A DNA stretch of 22,190 nt from positions 1 to 22,190 of IMG/VR virus record IMGVR_UViG_3300035180_002381; one strand, 5' to 3'. This DNA is from a virus. Made by a program: the position numbers and the translations under genes. The stretch's first letter is position 1; every line of letters starts with the position of its first letter. This document shows, one piece after another, positions 9,442-16,771 of the stretch. The notes beneath the pieces were generated by a model that saw nothing but the letters and a program-made list of their open reading frames with translations, was not told the origin of the DNA and did no database searches.

Positions 9442-12108
9442 TTAAGCAATTTCTTCAATAAATTGTTCTTTAACTGCGGTCTTTTCAGCATCTACTTGAT
9501 TGATATAAAAGATGATGTGATTTACAAAATCTTCAATCCAGCTAACCGGCATGTTACTACTATTATTAAAGTTTATGTACTCAAGTAATGGATAGTTATC
9601 ATAGATCTGTTTATATATCAGTTTATTTTCATGGATAACGTCAAAAACAGTGATGGATTTCAATGTACTCGTCAGTCTAACTTTTGCCATGGTTTCTAAT
9701 AGACTATCCATGTTTTTACGTTGTTCAATGAACTTTGAAAACAATTCTTTAAACAGTGAATTGTTATTGTTCACAAGCTGTGACAAAAAGTCCTGTCTTT
9801 TGTAAGTCTTAGAAAGACACATATCAAAATCCTTAAAGATCTTAATATTGTTAAGCGAAAGTTTTGACTTTAAGAGAGCGATCGAATCTTCTTCAGCTTG
9901 AAGCTCTTTATCTTTTTCAGCTACCAAGCTTTTGATCGTCTTTAGGTTTACACCCTTCTTTAAGAGACCTTCATACTGGCCTCGAGTCAAGATCAAGATA
10001 GGAAGTTCTTCATTCACTAGAGCATCATCAAAGGCTCCAAAATGATATCCTAGAATCATTGCATCACGAGAATTAAGATAGTTGTGATATCCACCAACTT
10101 CGTCAACAAAATCATTATGACCTTTTTTTATCACAAATCCAACTACCTTCCGTTTCTTTAGATCATCAATCATGACCGTTTTTACTTCAGTAGCTTTTGG
10201 GACAAACCCGTGTGTCTCAAACAATTGAGTCGTTGTCAATTCATTAATGCTAACATCAACTAATGATTTGGCCTGTAATTTACAGTATGTCAAGACCTTT
10301 GTCTTGATACTTCCTGCTACGGGTTTTTCCTGAGCAGCAGGGGAGCGAAGATCAGGTAGAGCTGAAAGTTTAACGATCTTCGATCCAGAAAATGCAGATG
10401 TGATTGAAGTAAGTTCTTTCTCTACGTCAGAAACTGTGCAGATCTTTTGACTAAAGTTCACAAAGATCAATTGAGATCTATCAATCTTAGCGTTGTTTAG
10501 CTCGACTGTATAATTACCCAACTTGTTAGCAGTTACGATCTCTTTGAACCTGTCATCACCTACACTACCCACGTCATTAAGAACAAAGATGACATCATCT
10601 TTGTCAATTTCAATCTTAAAAGAATTCTTAGAAGACACCTTAAACTTGTCAAGCATTCTGACAATGTTTTCAAATATTCCTGGATTATTTCGCGTAGAAA
10701 TATTACGTGAACGCCAATTGGTATATTCTATCAAAACTTCACCTACATCACAGCTTTCATTGTCTCGATAGCGCCAGTCTGTTGAAGGGTAGATGTCAGT
10801 GTTTTTAATTTCTTCAAGCGCTGAAAACTTCAATCCGGTGCAAGACTTGAACGTAAGACGTGAACTACGAGATGACTGTTTCGTCAGAATGTAAAGTCCG
10901 AAATCTTGAAAATTTTCAACTTCATGGTTGAACACCCCGGAGATCAGATCTTTGATCGCGATCAAGGTGCCATTGAAATAAACGCTATCATTATAGCTAG
11001 AGTTCACTAGCAGCTTGGTGAACAGTTCATTGATCTTTGTTTCAGTATCAGCGCAGATTACGGGGTAGATTACGTTTGATGAGATCTTTAGCACTTTTCG
11101 AAGTTCAGCATATGTGTTATAGAATTCACGATAGAACTCTACGTGATTTGTGCTCTTAGTAAAGACCTTGTCGGTGAATGATTTTGCAATCTCACTTCGA
11201 ACTTCTTCAAGCCTCGAGATGATAGAACTACACGTATTTTCGTCGTATGAAAGAGCTTCACGTGATGAAGCAAACCCAAGTGCACCCATCTTAAAGGTGA
11301 TCACGAACGGATTGTCAGTAATCAGCTTTAGTTCATTCGGAATATTAGGAATTGATTCAGATTCGATTGGATACTGTACGTTTCCCATTAGGGCGATTGC
11401 TCGCGTACGGCCAGGTGAAGTGCTTGAGCTTTCAACATACCAATCGTTACCTTTGATCACCGCTTCAGGATCAGGTTTAAAGATTTCAGCACTGTCATAG
11501 CCTACAATAGTAGGTTTTACGTTGTTCCAATACTTGAAGAATCGACCTGCACGTTCGTGAAATGCAGTGACATCTTCAGATCTGACAGCAAATTCTACAG
11601 TGATTCCAGAAGATCTTTCAGTAGCTTCCTGAGACACCAATGATCCGTCAGGCATTCCGCTCTCATTGATGAAACAGAAGTAAGTGTACTCGATGCCTTC
11701 AAAGCGATTCTTGATGATAAAGGAGCTCTTGGTGTATGCAAAGGCTGACTTTGACCCAAGACCTAGTGCTCCGATCTGATCGTCTCGATCAGTCTTTGAA
11801 GACTCGCCGTAGGTCCAGAAGATGTCTCCGATCTTAGTTGGATCAATCCCAGGACCTTCATCTTCAATTGAAAATGTCGGATCAATCAAAGAGGGCATCC
11901 TTATTGTAAAGGGAACATCTATCTTGCCCATGTCTACGTGAGCGTCAAATGCATTACAAGAATACTCACGGATCACTGCAAGGATCTTATCTTTGTAGAT
12001 ACCGCTCGACAGAATGTCAAACAGCTTAGCACTTGTCTTGATCTTGAAAGGAATCCGTTCTGTCGGCAAGCAACCTTCAAAACCTTTGTTGTCAGTGTGA
12101 AGCTTCAT
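9442..12108 (-). CDS. rIIA: rIIA-like GHKL-ATPase-fold protein, 888 aa
   Basis: Residues 1-125 carry the GHKL/Bergerat nucleotide-binding motifs. The N-box is REYSCNAFDAH (47-57; E48, N52), the G1 box is IEDEGPGID (81-89), and a later glycine motif is GALGLGSKSAF (113-123). The rest is a long region without membrane segments, as in the RIIA family. T4 RIIA is about 725 aa; this is longer, as in KVP40-like relatives. Next to rIIB the identity is secure. RIIA acts early, is membrane-associated in T4 and is required on RexAB hosts; whether it hydrolyses ATP is not settled. No strong Shine-Dalgarno is seen before ATG 12108. A promoter lies at 12141-12170. Confidence 0.95.
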   Translation of the reverse strand: MKLHTDNKGFEGCLPTERIPFKIKTSAKLFDILSSGIYKDKILAVIREYSCNAFDAHVDMGKIDVPFTIRMPSLIDPTFSIEDEGPGIDPTKIGDIFWTYGESSKTDRDDQIGALGLGSKSAFAYTKSSFIIKNRFEGIEYTYFCFINESGMPDGSLVSQEATERSSGITVEFAVRSEDVTAFHERAGRFFKYWNNVKPTIVGYDSAEIFKPDPEAVIKGNDWYVESSSTSPGRTRAIALMGNVQYPIESESIPNIPNELKLITDNPFVITFKMGALGFASSREALSYDENTCSSIISRLEEVRSEIAKSFTDKVFTKSTNHVEFYREFYNTYAELRKVLKISSNVIYPVICADTETKINELFTKLLVNSSYNDSVYFNGTLIAIKDLISGVFNHEVENFQDFGLYILTKQSSRSSRLTFKSCTGLKFSALEEIKNTDIYPSTDWRYRDNESCDVGEVLIEYTNWRSRNISTRNNPGIFENIVRMLDKFKVSSKNSFKIEIDKDDVIFVLNDVGSVGDDRFKEIVTANKLGNYTVELNNAKIDRSQLIFVNFSQKICTVSDVEKELTSITSAFSGSKIVKLSALPDLRSPAAQEKPVAGSIKTKVLTYCKLQAKSLVDVSINELTTTQLFETHGFVPKATEVKTVMIDDLKKRKVVGFVIKKGHNDFVDEVGGYHNYLNSRDAMILGYHFGAFDDALVNEELPILILTRGQYEGLLKKGVNLKTIKSLVAEKDKELQAEEDSIALLKSKLSLNNIKIFKDFDMCLSKTYKRQDFLSQLVNNNNSLFKELFSKFIEQRKNMDSLLETMAKVRLTSTLKSITVFDVIHENKLIYKQIYDNYPLLEYINFNNSSNMPVSWIEDFVNHIIFYINQVDAEKTAVKEQFIEEIA

Positions 12109-12140
12109 CTAAAATACCTCAAAGTTTAACAATATAAGAT

Positions 12141-12170
12141 ATTTTATCAAAAATTTGATTAAAAGTAAAC
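12141..12170 (-). promoter_or_regulatory. Sigma70-like early promoter for rIIA
   Basis: -35 TTTACT at 12164-12169 and -10 TAAAAT at 12141-12146 with a 17-bp spacer, followed by rIIA 33 bases downstream. Confidence 0.65.
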
Positions 12171-12173
12171 AAT

Positions 12174-12340
12174 TTAGTAAAGATTTTTACCACTAGCGCC
12201 TAACAAACCGGTAAGTACTCCCACATCTATAAATTTCAAATTTCCATAGCATGATACTGAACGGATTTACAATCATCGACCTCATCATCAGTAATGACGC
12301 GAATCCAAGGGCTAGCTCTTCTCGGAGGTAGTGTTGACAT
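12174..12340 (-). pseudogene. Frameshifted small ORF between the membrane-protein gene and rIIA
   Basis: ATG 12340 opens a 34-codon frame (MSTLPPRRASPWIRVITDDE, then VDDCKSVQYHAMEI, stop 12236). In another frame the sequence goes on as YGNLKFIDVGVLTGLLGASG then KNLY, stopping at 12174. Joining after residue 31 (a one-base change near 12249) gives a plausible 55-residue protein with a hydrophobic C-terminal strand. There is no good Shine-Dalgarno. I infer a small gene damaged by a one-base loss; either half might also be chance. Confidence 0.4.
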
Positions 12341-12365
12341 AAGTCCAACTCGACGGCATTATATC

Positions 12366-12620
12366 TTAAGATTTATTAAAAGCGTCTTTATTCTGTAAGC
12401 ATGCAATTATACGGACTATAGTTTGAAATACAATATATCCCATAAATAGGCTGAGAAGAGCAAACAGTCCTTTGCACAATAAGATAGTTTCAGGAAGCAT
12501 AATTGAGTATACTACTCCCACCATACCCATAATTATCGAGATTAGCGAAAAACATAGAACAAGGAGCCTGGATCTCAGAGACTCACGTGAGAAGCGAGCC
12601 ATTATAATTTCATCAGCCAT
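12366..12620 (-). CDS. Small membrane protein with two transmembrane helices, 84 aa
   Basis: I start at ATG 12620 (MADEIIMARFSRESLRSRLL), preceded by AGAG at about 4 bases; ATG 12644 would add eight residues. Two hydrophobic helices lie at about residues 20-42 (VLCFSLISIIMGMVGVVYSI) and 48-72 (LLCKGLFALLSLFMGYIVFQ), with a positive N-terminus that should stay cytoplasmic, so both ends would be inside. Small early membrane proteins next to rII genes in T-even phages include exclusion factors (e.g. imm), but there is no sequence basis to equate them. Its start region is tandemly duplicated (12621-12662). Confidence 0.7.
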   Translation of the reverse strand: MADEIIMARFSRESLRSRLLVLCFSLISIIMGMVGVVYSIMLPETILLCKGLFALLSLFMGYIVFQTIVRIIACLQNKDAFNKS

Positions 12621-12662
12621 TATACTCTTAAGATAATTAACCATCCGCCATTATACTCCAAC
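12612..12662. repeat. Tandem duplication of a start-codon region, leaving a 4-codon minicistron
   Basis: Two copies of TTAATTAT-N7-AGTATAATGGC-x-GATG stand about 31 bases apart on the minus strand. The upstream copy codes for MADG and a stop (12651-12637). The downstream copy starts the membrane protein with MADE. Each copy carries its own GAG-like ribosome site, and TATAAT could also act as a -10. A GTTTACT -35-like box is at 12685-12691. Confidence 0.6.
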
Positions 12663-12706
12663 ATAATTAACTATAATGATTAAAAGTAAACAAATTTTTT
12701 ATTAAT

Positions 12707-12964
12707 TTAGTAAAGATTTTCACTAAATAGTTTACCTTCATCTCCACCTACTCGACGTATGATCTGTTCTGCTTCCACCGCGACGTCATACGCTTCTTCT
12801 CGAGTCATGAAAAAACCAAATTGATCAATGAAGCCCTGTTCTGCACCATCCCAATCGTCAGTTGATGACTCAATTTGATTACACATGATGCTGTCAAAGT
12901 GTCTAGCTCCACAGATAATAAGCTTACTTTGATTTCGTATTGCTGCACAGACAACTTTTCTCAT
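12707..12964 (-). CDS. Conserved-type phage protein, unknown function, 85 aa
   Basis: Start ATG 12964 (MRKVVCAAIRNQSKLIICGA) with GGA 5 bases upstream; ATG 12970 (two residues longer) overlaps the preceding stop as ATGA. The sequence ends ...EQGFIDQFGFFMTREEAYDV, then AVEAEQIIRRVGGDEGKLFS ENLY. This arrangement (A-A-I-R, G-x-R-H-F-D, E-Q-G-F-I-D-Q-F, G-G-D-E-x-x-L-x-S-E-x-L-Y) is seen in many phage small proteins of unknown role. It is the last gene of the SLOG/HD/ATP-grasp operon. Confidence 0.8.
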   Translation of the reverse strand: MRKVVCAAIRNQSKLIICGARHFDSIMCNQIESSTDDWDGAEQGFIDQFGFFMTREEAYDVAVEAEQIIRRVGGDEGKLFSENLY

Positions 12965-12966
12965 GA

Positions 12967-13755
12967 TCATCCATTATGATGGTATTTGTAAAGAGCCTTA
13001 AAAATAACTTTAATGTCATGTCCATACATACCACTTGAATTGATACAGTTGAATTCGATCACCTTAAGCTCATCATTTACTAGAGCAAGATCCATCACAC
13101 AACAAGGATCAGGTAACCATTTGTCAGCAAGCTCTTGAGCTTCTTGAATCAACTCAACATCAGTTTCATGATGTTTGACTAGTTTACCGCGAATTCGATA
13201 CATAGATCCGTCAATGATCTTTCCATCAATTACAAACCAGCGCCACTCAGCCAAGATCAGTTTTGGTTTTGCTAAGACAACCATCATGTCTTCAGTTACG
13301 TTGTATGTACCTGAAGAGTTACAGCTTACCGCATCAGTTAACCAATCAACACACTCTTTAGCTTCGATCACTTGACCTGAAAATTGTTTCAAATCTTCGG
13401 ACGGGCGAATAAACCATTGTTCATGTTGTTCTTCATCACTTAAAAACTTGATAGCTTCACTGACTGTAAAGATATGCTCATCATTGAGCATGTCTCTACG
13501 ATGTTCTACTGCTGCTTGATAGTTGAAAGTTGAAAGATCAAAGTGAAGACCTTTCCAACCTAGCTCTTTACAGACCGTAGTTAGCAACGTTGATCCATAA
13601 GGGATAAAGTCAGTACCTGTAAGTTCATTATCTGAAATGATCTCATGAGTAAACGGGATCAAGCTTACAAACTTATGAGGGATTGTCTTGACTGCGTTCT
13701 TGATCAGCATCAATTGATCTTCATTTATAAGATTTTGTTGAATCACAAATTCCAT
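12967..13755 (-). CDS. ATP-grasp domain protein (R2K-clade-like), 262 aa
   Basis: The N-terminal half ends in FIRPSEDLKQFSGQVI (115-130), the central ATP-grasp strand. It is followed by LILAEWRWFVIDGKIIDGSM (167-186; E170, R172), a KLVKHHETD turn, and the metal-binding end MDLALVNDELKVIEFNCINS then SGMY (221-244; D222, E234, N236). This matches the R2K/DUF4343 ATP-grasp group common in phages and conflict systems. ATP-grasp enzymes ligate a carboxylate, through acyl phosphate, to an amine or thiol; the substrate here is unknown. It starts one base inside the previous stop (TAATG), so it is coupled. R2K enzymes are thought to modify peptides or RNA-linked substrates. Confidence 0.82.
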   Translation of the reverse strand: MEFVIQQNLINEDQLMLIKNAVKTIPHKFVSLIPFTHEIISDNELTGTDFIPYGSTLLTTVCKELGWKGLHFDLSTFNYQAAVEHRRDMLNDEHIFTVSEAIKFLSDEEQHEQWFIRPSEDLKQFSGQVIEAKECVDWLTDAVSCNSSGTYNVTEDMMVVLAKPKLILAEWRWFVIDGKIIDGSMYRIRGKLVKHHETDVELIQEAQELADKWLPDPCCVMDLALVNDELKVIEFNCINSSGMYGHDIKVIFKALYKYHHNG

Positions 13756-13967
13756 TATGCAGAAAATCCATTTTGTCGCACAATCAAGTCAAGAATTTCT
13801 TGAGCGTTCACTAACTCATAATCTTCATCATAGACAATTGAAAGTAGTGCAGCAATAGATCCTTGAGAGATCATCGTTTCACTTTTTACGTCATATAATT
13901 GTCCTTGAGCTACGTTCCGCCCAAATATGTACTCAAACCGAGGATATCTAATTTCTACTTTTGTCAT
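13755..13967 (-). CDS. Hypothetical small protein, 70 aa
   Basis: The product begins MTKVEIRYPRFEYIFGRNVA and ends LVNAQEILDLIVRQNGFSA. It looks like a small alpha/beta protein. No signature is visible. It is immediately between the HD and ATP-grasp genes, with one base before it and a 1-base overlap after it, so it is made with both. It could be an accessory subunit; function unknown. Confidence 0.75.
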   Translation of the reverse strand: MTKVEIRYPRFEYIFGRNVAQGQLYDVKSETMISQGSIAALLSIVYDEDYELVNAQEILDLIVRQNGFSA

Positions 13968-13968
13968 A

Positions 13969-14721
13969 TTAACTTTCCAAAATTTTCTTAAGGTGAAACT
14001 TACAATTTTCCCAACCTCTTACTTCTGCTTTCTTAATTGCCCACTCAGTTTCCCAAGTAATACCGTCTAAAAAAACTATCATCTTGTCTCTGAAATCATG
14101 TTGATCTGTAATCTTCAGTTCAGTCATGAGACCTAGATATTGACGCTTTAGTATATCATCGTTTTCTTCATAGGCTTGCATCAAGTCAGCATCTCGAATG
14201 ATCATCTCATGCATCAATGTAGGCTTTTTAGTGTACGGATATTGTGTGATCATGATCGTTTCTTTTGCAACCTGTAGCTCTTCAGTTGTCAGTTCCAATA
14301 GATTAAATCTTGCTGATTTTTGAGCAATCTCAAGCCCTTGTAGTGCAGTTTCGATGTTATACACATCAGAAAACTCACCCCCTGAGTGAGCATAATCATG
14401 AAAGAGTCCTCCAGCACACATCCCACGCACTACTCCCCTGGGCAACTTGATATAGTATGATCCCTCATAGCAGTTAAGAAAAGTGCTATAACTATGGTAT
14501 TGATTGTGATAAGGGAGAGAACGAGAAGGATTAAAATGTTCAAAAACTTCAAAAAAAGCTCCAAGGTTCAAACGTTCAACAATTGACTTTACTCCCCACT
14601 TACCTAGTTGTGCTAGGTGATATGCTTTAGTGGCTTTAAAGATCGCTAGATCTTCATCCATCACTTCGTCTATGGTCATTGATGCCCAAGTGTTGGTTTC
14701 AAGCCTACCGCGAAAATACAT
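13969..14721 (-). CDS. HD-domain phosphohydrolase, PDEase-like motifs, 250 aa
   Basis: I use ATG 14721 (MYFRGRLETNTWASMTIDEV), which has AAGGA 5 bases upstream; the longer frame overlaps the SLOG gene. Metal-site motifs are in order: YHNQYH (71-76), GLFHDYAHSGG (105-115; H108, D109, H112), N122 and RDADL (176-180). The H-N-x-x-H, H-D-x-x-H, N, D pattern is closest to class I cyclic-nucleotide phosphodiesterases within the HD superfamily. It is more distant from dNTPase or SpoT types. It therefore likely cleaves a nucleotide phosphodiester or phosphate. Co-location with SLOG and ATP-grasp genes suggests a nucleotide-signal or counter-defence role. The substrate is not determined. Confidence 0.82.
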   Translation of the reverse strand: MYFRGRLETNTWASMTIDEVMDEDLAIFKATKAYHLAQLGKWGVKSIVERLNLGAFFEVFEHFNPSRSLPYHNQYHSYSTFLNCYEGSYYIKLPRGVVRGMCAGGLFHDYAHSGGEFSDVYNIETALQGLEIAQKSARFNLLELTTEELQVAKETIMITQYPYTKKPTLMHEMIIRDADLMQAYEENDDILKRQYLGLMTELKITDQHDFRDKMIVFLDGITWETEWAIKKAEVRGWENCKFHLKKILES

Positions 14722-14729
14722 GTTATTCC

Positions 14730-15284
14730 TTAACTCCAAGTATCTTGATAATCTACCCAAGAATCTTCAGTGATCCCGTTCTGATTTACGTAACCAAGCT
14801 CTTTAAAGATCTTAAAGCAAGCTTTGAACGTGAACTCAAATGCACGGGGCGAGCTACGAGTTGAATTTCCAGCTACGTTCAATGTGAAATCACCTAGAGG
14901 TAGCTTTTTCTGTATGAACCAAATGATTTGATCAAACACTGGACTCTTAAGAGAAGTTTCTAGATCTTCAGGATCTAGCTGCAAGACGTACAAGTTCTTC
15001 TTGAGCTTAGTACATTGGTTTACAGTTAGCTTAGTACCACCTTCAAACCGTGAAGAACAGACGATCGTAAGATCACTTGACTTCAAGTTTTCAATCGTAC
15101 GAGCACGATAAGATTCAGCATGCTCTTTAAGACCAAACGTTTCTGCCATCTCAGGGTGTTTACCTGACGTGGTAATGAAATCTTTTGGCGCCCAACCGCC
15201 GGTAGGGATGTTAAAGATCTTAGCTACCCACAGACCAGCTACATCAGCACCAGTTTGACCACCTGAGATAACGCTTAGACTCAT
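14730..15284 (-). CDS. YpsA-type SLOG-domain protein (putative molybdenum carrier family), 184 aa
   Basis: The start MSLSVISGGQTGADVAGLWV carries the GGQTGAD loop (8-14). It is followed by PTGGWAPK (27-34), a RTIENLKSSDLTIV strand-helix (62-75) and EGGTKLT (81-87). These are the hallmark elements of the circularly permuted YpsA SLOG family (older Pfam name: putative molybdenum carrier), a Rossmann-like fold that binds nucleotide or nucleotide-derived ligands. Ends DYQDTWS; stop 14730, eight bases before the HD gene start. The Shine-Dalgarno is poor. SLOG proteins recur with nucleotide-processing enzymes in conflict systems, which fits the neighbours; the ligand is unknown. Confidence 0.85.
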   Translation of the reverse strand: MSLSVISGGQTGADVAGLWVAKIFNIPTGGWAPKDFITTSGKHPEMAETFGLKEHAESYRARTIENLKSSDLTIVCSSRFEGGTKLTVNQCTKLKKNLYVLQLDPEDLETSLKSPVFDQIIWFIQKKLPLGDFTLNVAGNSTRSSPRAFEFTFKACFKIFKELGYVNQNGITEDSWVDYQDTWS

Positions 15285-15433
15285 TTGAAATTCATCTCAT
15301 TAAATTTTCAGTAGTATACACGTACAACATCACCGTACCAAAAAGAAACGCTCAGTATCTTCAATAGTGTGTCATGGCAAAATCCAATATGAACATTATA
15401 TCATATTTTAATGAAAATGTATCTTATTTGATA

Positions 15434-15820
15434 TTATTCGTTTGAACTCTCATTTTTACTCATAAAAATCAATTCACCTTCAATGATTGCTCCATCTTCA
15501 ATTCGAAGTTTTTTGTAAAAGATCTTAGAGCTCTTGATGACTGCTGAGCTTTTAAATGTCACATCATCACCATGAATTTCATCAGAAGTGATAGAGCCTT
15601 CAATAACAATAAAGTGTGCATTTATAGTAGAAGCTTTTATCTCACCTTGCTTTCCTACGGTTATTGCAGATTCATTTCCGTCATTAGATCTGACCTTTCC
15701 AATAACCTTCCCGTCTACTAACAAAGCCCCAGAAAAGTCAAGATCACCTGTAACGGTAAGTTCTTGACTAATTAATGAATCAAACTTTGACGGATCATAT
15801 TTTTTCTGAAAGAGTTTCAT
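15434..15820 (-). CDS. Bactofilin (polymer-forming cytoskeletal protein), 128 aa
   Basis: ATG 15820 follows AAGGA at about 7 bases. Residues 1-18 form a short basic N-tail (MKLFQKKYDPSKFDSLISQE). Residues 20-118 are the bactofilin right-handed beta-helix of short repeats (LTVTGDLDFSGALLVDGKVI, GKVRSNDGNESAITVGKQGE, then IEGSITSDEIHGDDVTFKSS). The C-tail is acidic and disordered (SKNESSNE). Bacterial bactofilins polymerise without nucleotide into filaments used in cell shape and envelope organisation. A phage copy could modify the host envelope or form an intracellular scaffold; that is inference. It may be transcribed from its own AT-rich upstream region (15821-15896), where no clear promoter is seen. 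Confidence 0.85.
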   Translation of the reverse strand: MKLFQKKYDPSKFDSLISQELTVTGDLDFSGALLVDGKVIGKVRSNDGNESAITVGKQGEIKASTINAHFIVIEGSITSDEIHGDDVTFKSSAVIKSSKIFYKKLRIEDGAIIEGELIFMSKNESSNE

Positions 15821-15896
15821 TTGTTTTTCCTTGGTTTACGGTTCAACATATATCATTAACATACAAAAATCATATAATTTTTCATGCTCTCTATTT

Positions 15897-16115
15897 CTAT
15901 TTTTGCATTCCAGAGAGTAGATCAAGTGAAGAAAAGTATTGACGGAAGCTCTCAATAGTTCCCCATTGGGATAGATCAAAGTCATACTTATTGGCAACCT
16001 CTATTAATTCTTTGATCATAGAATTAATCTGATCATCACTTCTTTCTTCAGCAGTCTTGTCATCGAAACTAACTATGATATTATCAGCAGGCTTCCAATT
16101 AGAGATTCTATACAT
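15897..16115 (-). CDS. Hypothetical acidic protein, 72 aa
   Basis: ATG 16115 is preceded by GAGAA 6 bases upstream. The protein MYRISNWKPADNIIVSFDDK, then TAEERSDDQINSMIKELIEV, is acidic and helical in its second half with no Cys. No family is recognised. The 116 bases upstream (16116-16231) contain no convincing start-bearing gene. Confidence 0.65.
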   Translation of the reverse strand: MYRISNWKPADNIIVSFDDKTAEERSDDQINSMIKELIEVANKYDFDLSQWGTIESFRQYFSSLDLLSGMQK

Positions 16116-16231
16116 TTTTATTCTCAGTTTGTTGCCACCACATCAGCTTGATTGCTAGTCCATTTGATCGTTAATCCGCGCTTTTGACAACATGAACGAA
16201 TTATAAACCAACCTCAGTAGTATCTGCAGCC

Positions 16232-16669
16232 TTAACGTGCAAAAGTAGCATCATCTACAACCTCCGACAATCTACTCAGCCAAAGCTTAACAGTGACTTC
16301 AACTTCTGTTTTTGCTTCATTTATTGTTTTGAAGTTACCCAAGCGATCTTTTATTCCAGGGAGTACGCACGTAGCTGCATATTTCATTTTGTTGTTTTTT
16401 GAACAGACAATATCAAAAAATGCACAACCTACTTTCCACGATCCAAGAAGTAGCACTTCACCATTGAAATACGCTTTAGTATCTTTTTTCCATTCCATTT
16501 TATAGCCTGCTTTTGCCTTTGTGATGTTGTCACACAGACGGGATACCAATTCTTTCAGGTTAGCTACTTCTAACAGTAGTCGTTTATTCTCTGCTTGTAG
16601 GTCAAAAAGTTGGTCTATTATGGACTGTTCCCTCCGTCCACTATCTTCGTAGTTCAAATCAAATGTCAT
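16232..16669 (-). CDS. Hypothetical protein with N-terminal coiled coil, 145 aa
   Basis: ATG 16669 has GGGAG 6 bases upstream. Residues 14-50 have heptads (SIIDQLFDLQAENKRLLLEV, then ANLKELVSRL) predicting a coiled coil. The remaining ~90 residues form a small beta-rich domain (KAYFNGEVLLLGSWKVGCAF, YAATCVLPGIKD) closing with a helix (NEAKTEVEVTVKLWLSRL). That C-terminal domain resembles phage small proteins that carry N-terminal variable modules. Function unknown. Confidence 0.7.
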   Translation of the reverse strand: MTFDLNYEDSGRREQSIIDQLFDLQAENKRLLLEVANLKELVSRLCDNITKAKAGYKMEWKKDTKAYFNGEVLLLGSWKVGCAFFDIVCSKNNKMKYAATCVLPGIKDRLGNFKTINEAKTEVEVTVKLWLSRLSEVVDDATFAR

Positions 16670-16736
16670 AGTCTTCTCCCTTAGTCATCAATTCAACAAC
16701 AATAGCTTTTGCCAATTCTTTAGTCTTCTGTAACAT
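16659..16736 (-). CDS. Possible short upstream ORF, 25 aa
   Basis: MLQKTKELAKAIVVELMTKG, then EDYDI, overlaps the start of the 145-aa gene by 11 bases, so its translation would pass over that gene's ribosome site. It forms an amphipathic helix. No clear Shine-Dalgarno of its own. Low-confidence gene; it could be a coupling leader. Confidence 0.35.
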   Translation of the reverse strand: MLQKTKELAKAIVVELMTKGEDYDI

Positions 16737-16771
16737 CCACAAGGGGGAGTCAACTTAGCAAGGGCAAAACA

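Noticed and set aside
15285-15433. Short ORFs and a TATAAT-like box at 15395-15400
   Set aside because: The ORFs are 11-12 codons without ribosome sites, and no -35 match exists at proper spacing, so no gene or promoter is claimed.
16124-16215. Minus-strand frame ending IKWTSNQADVVATN
   Set aside because: It looks faintly protein-like but has no start codon after the preceding stop; at best a gene remnant.
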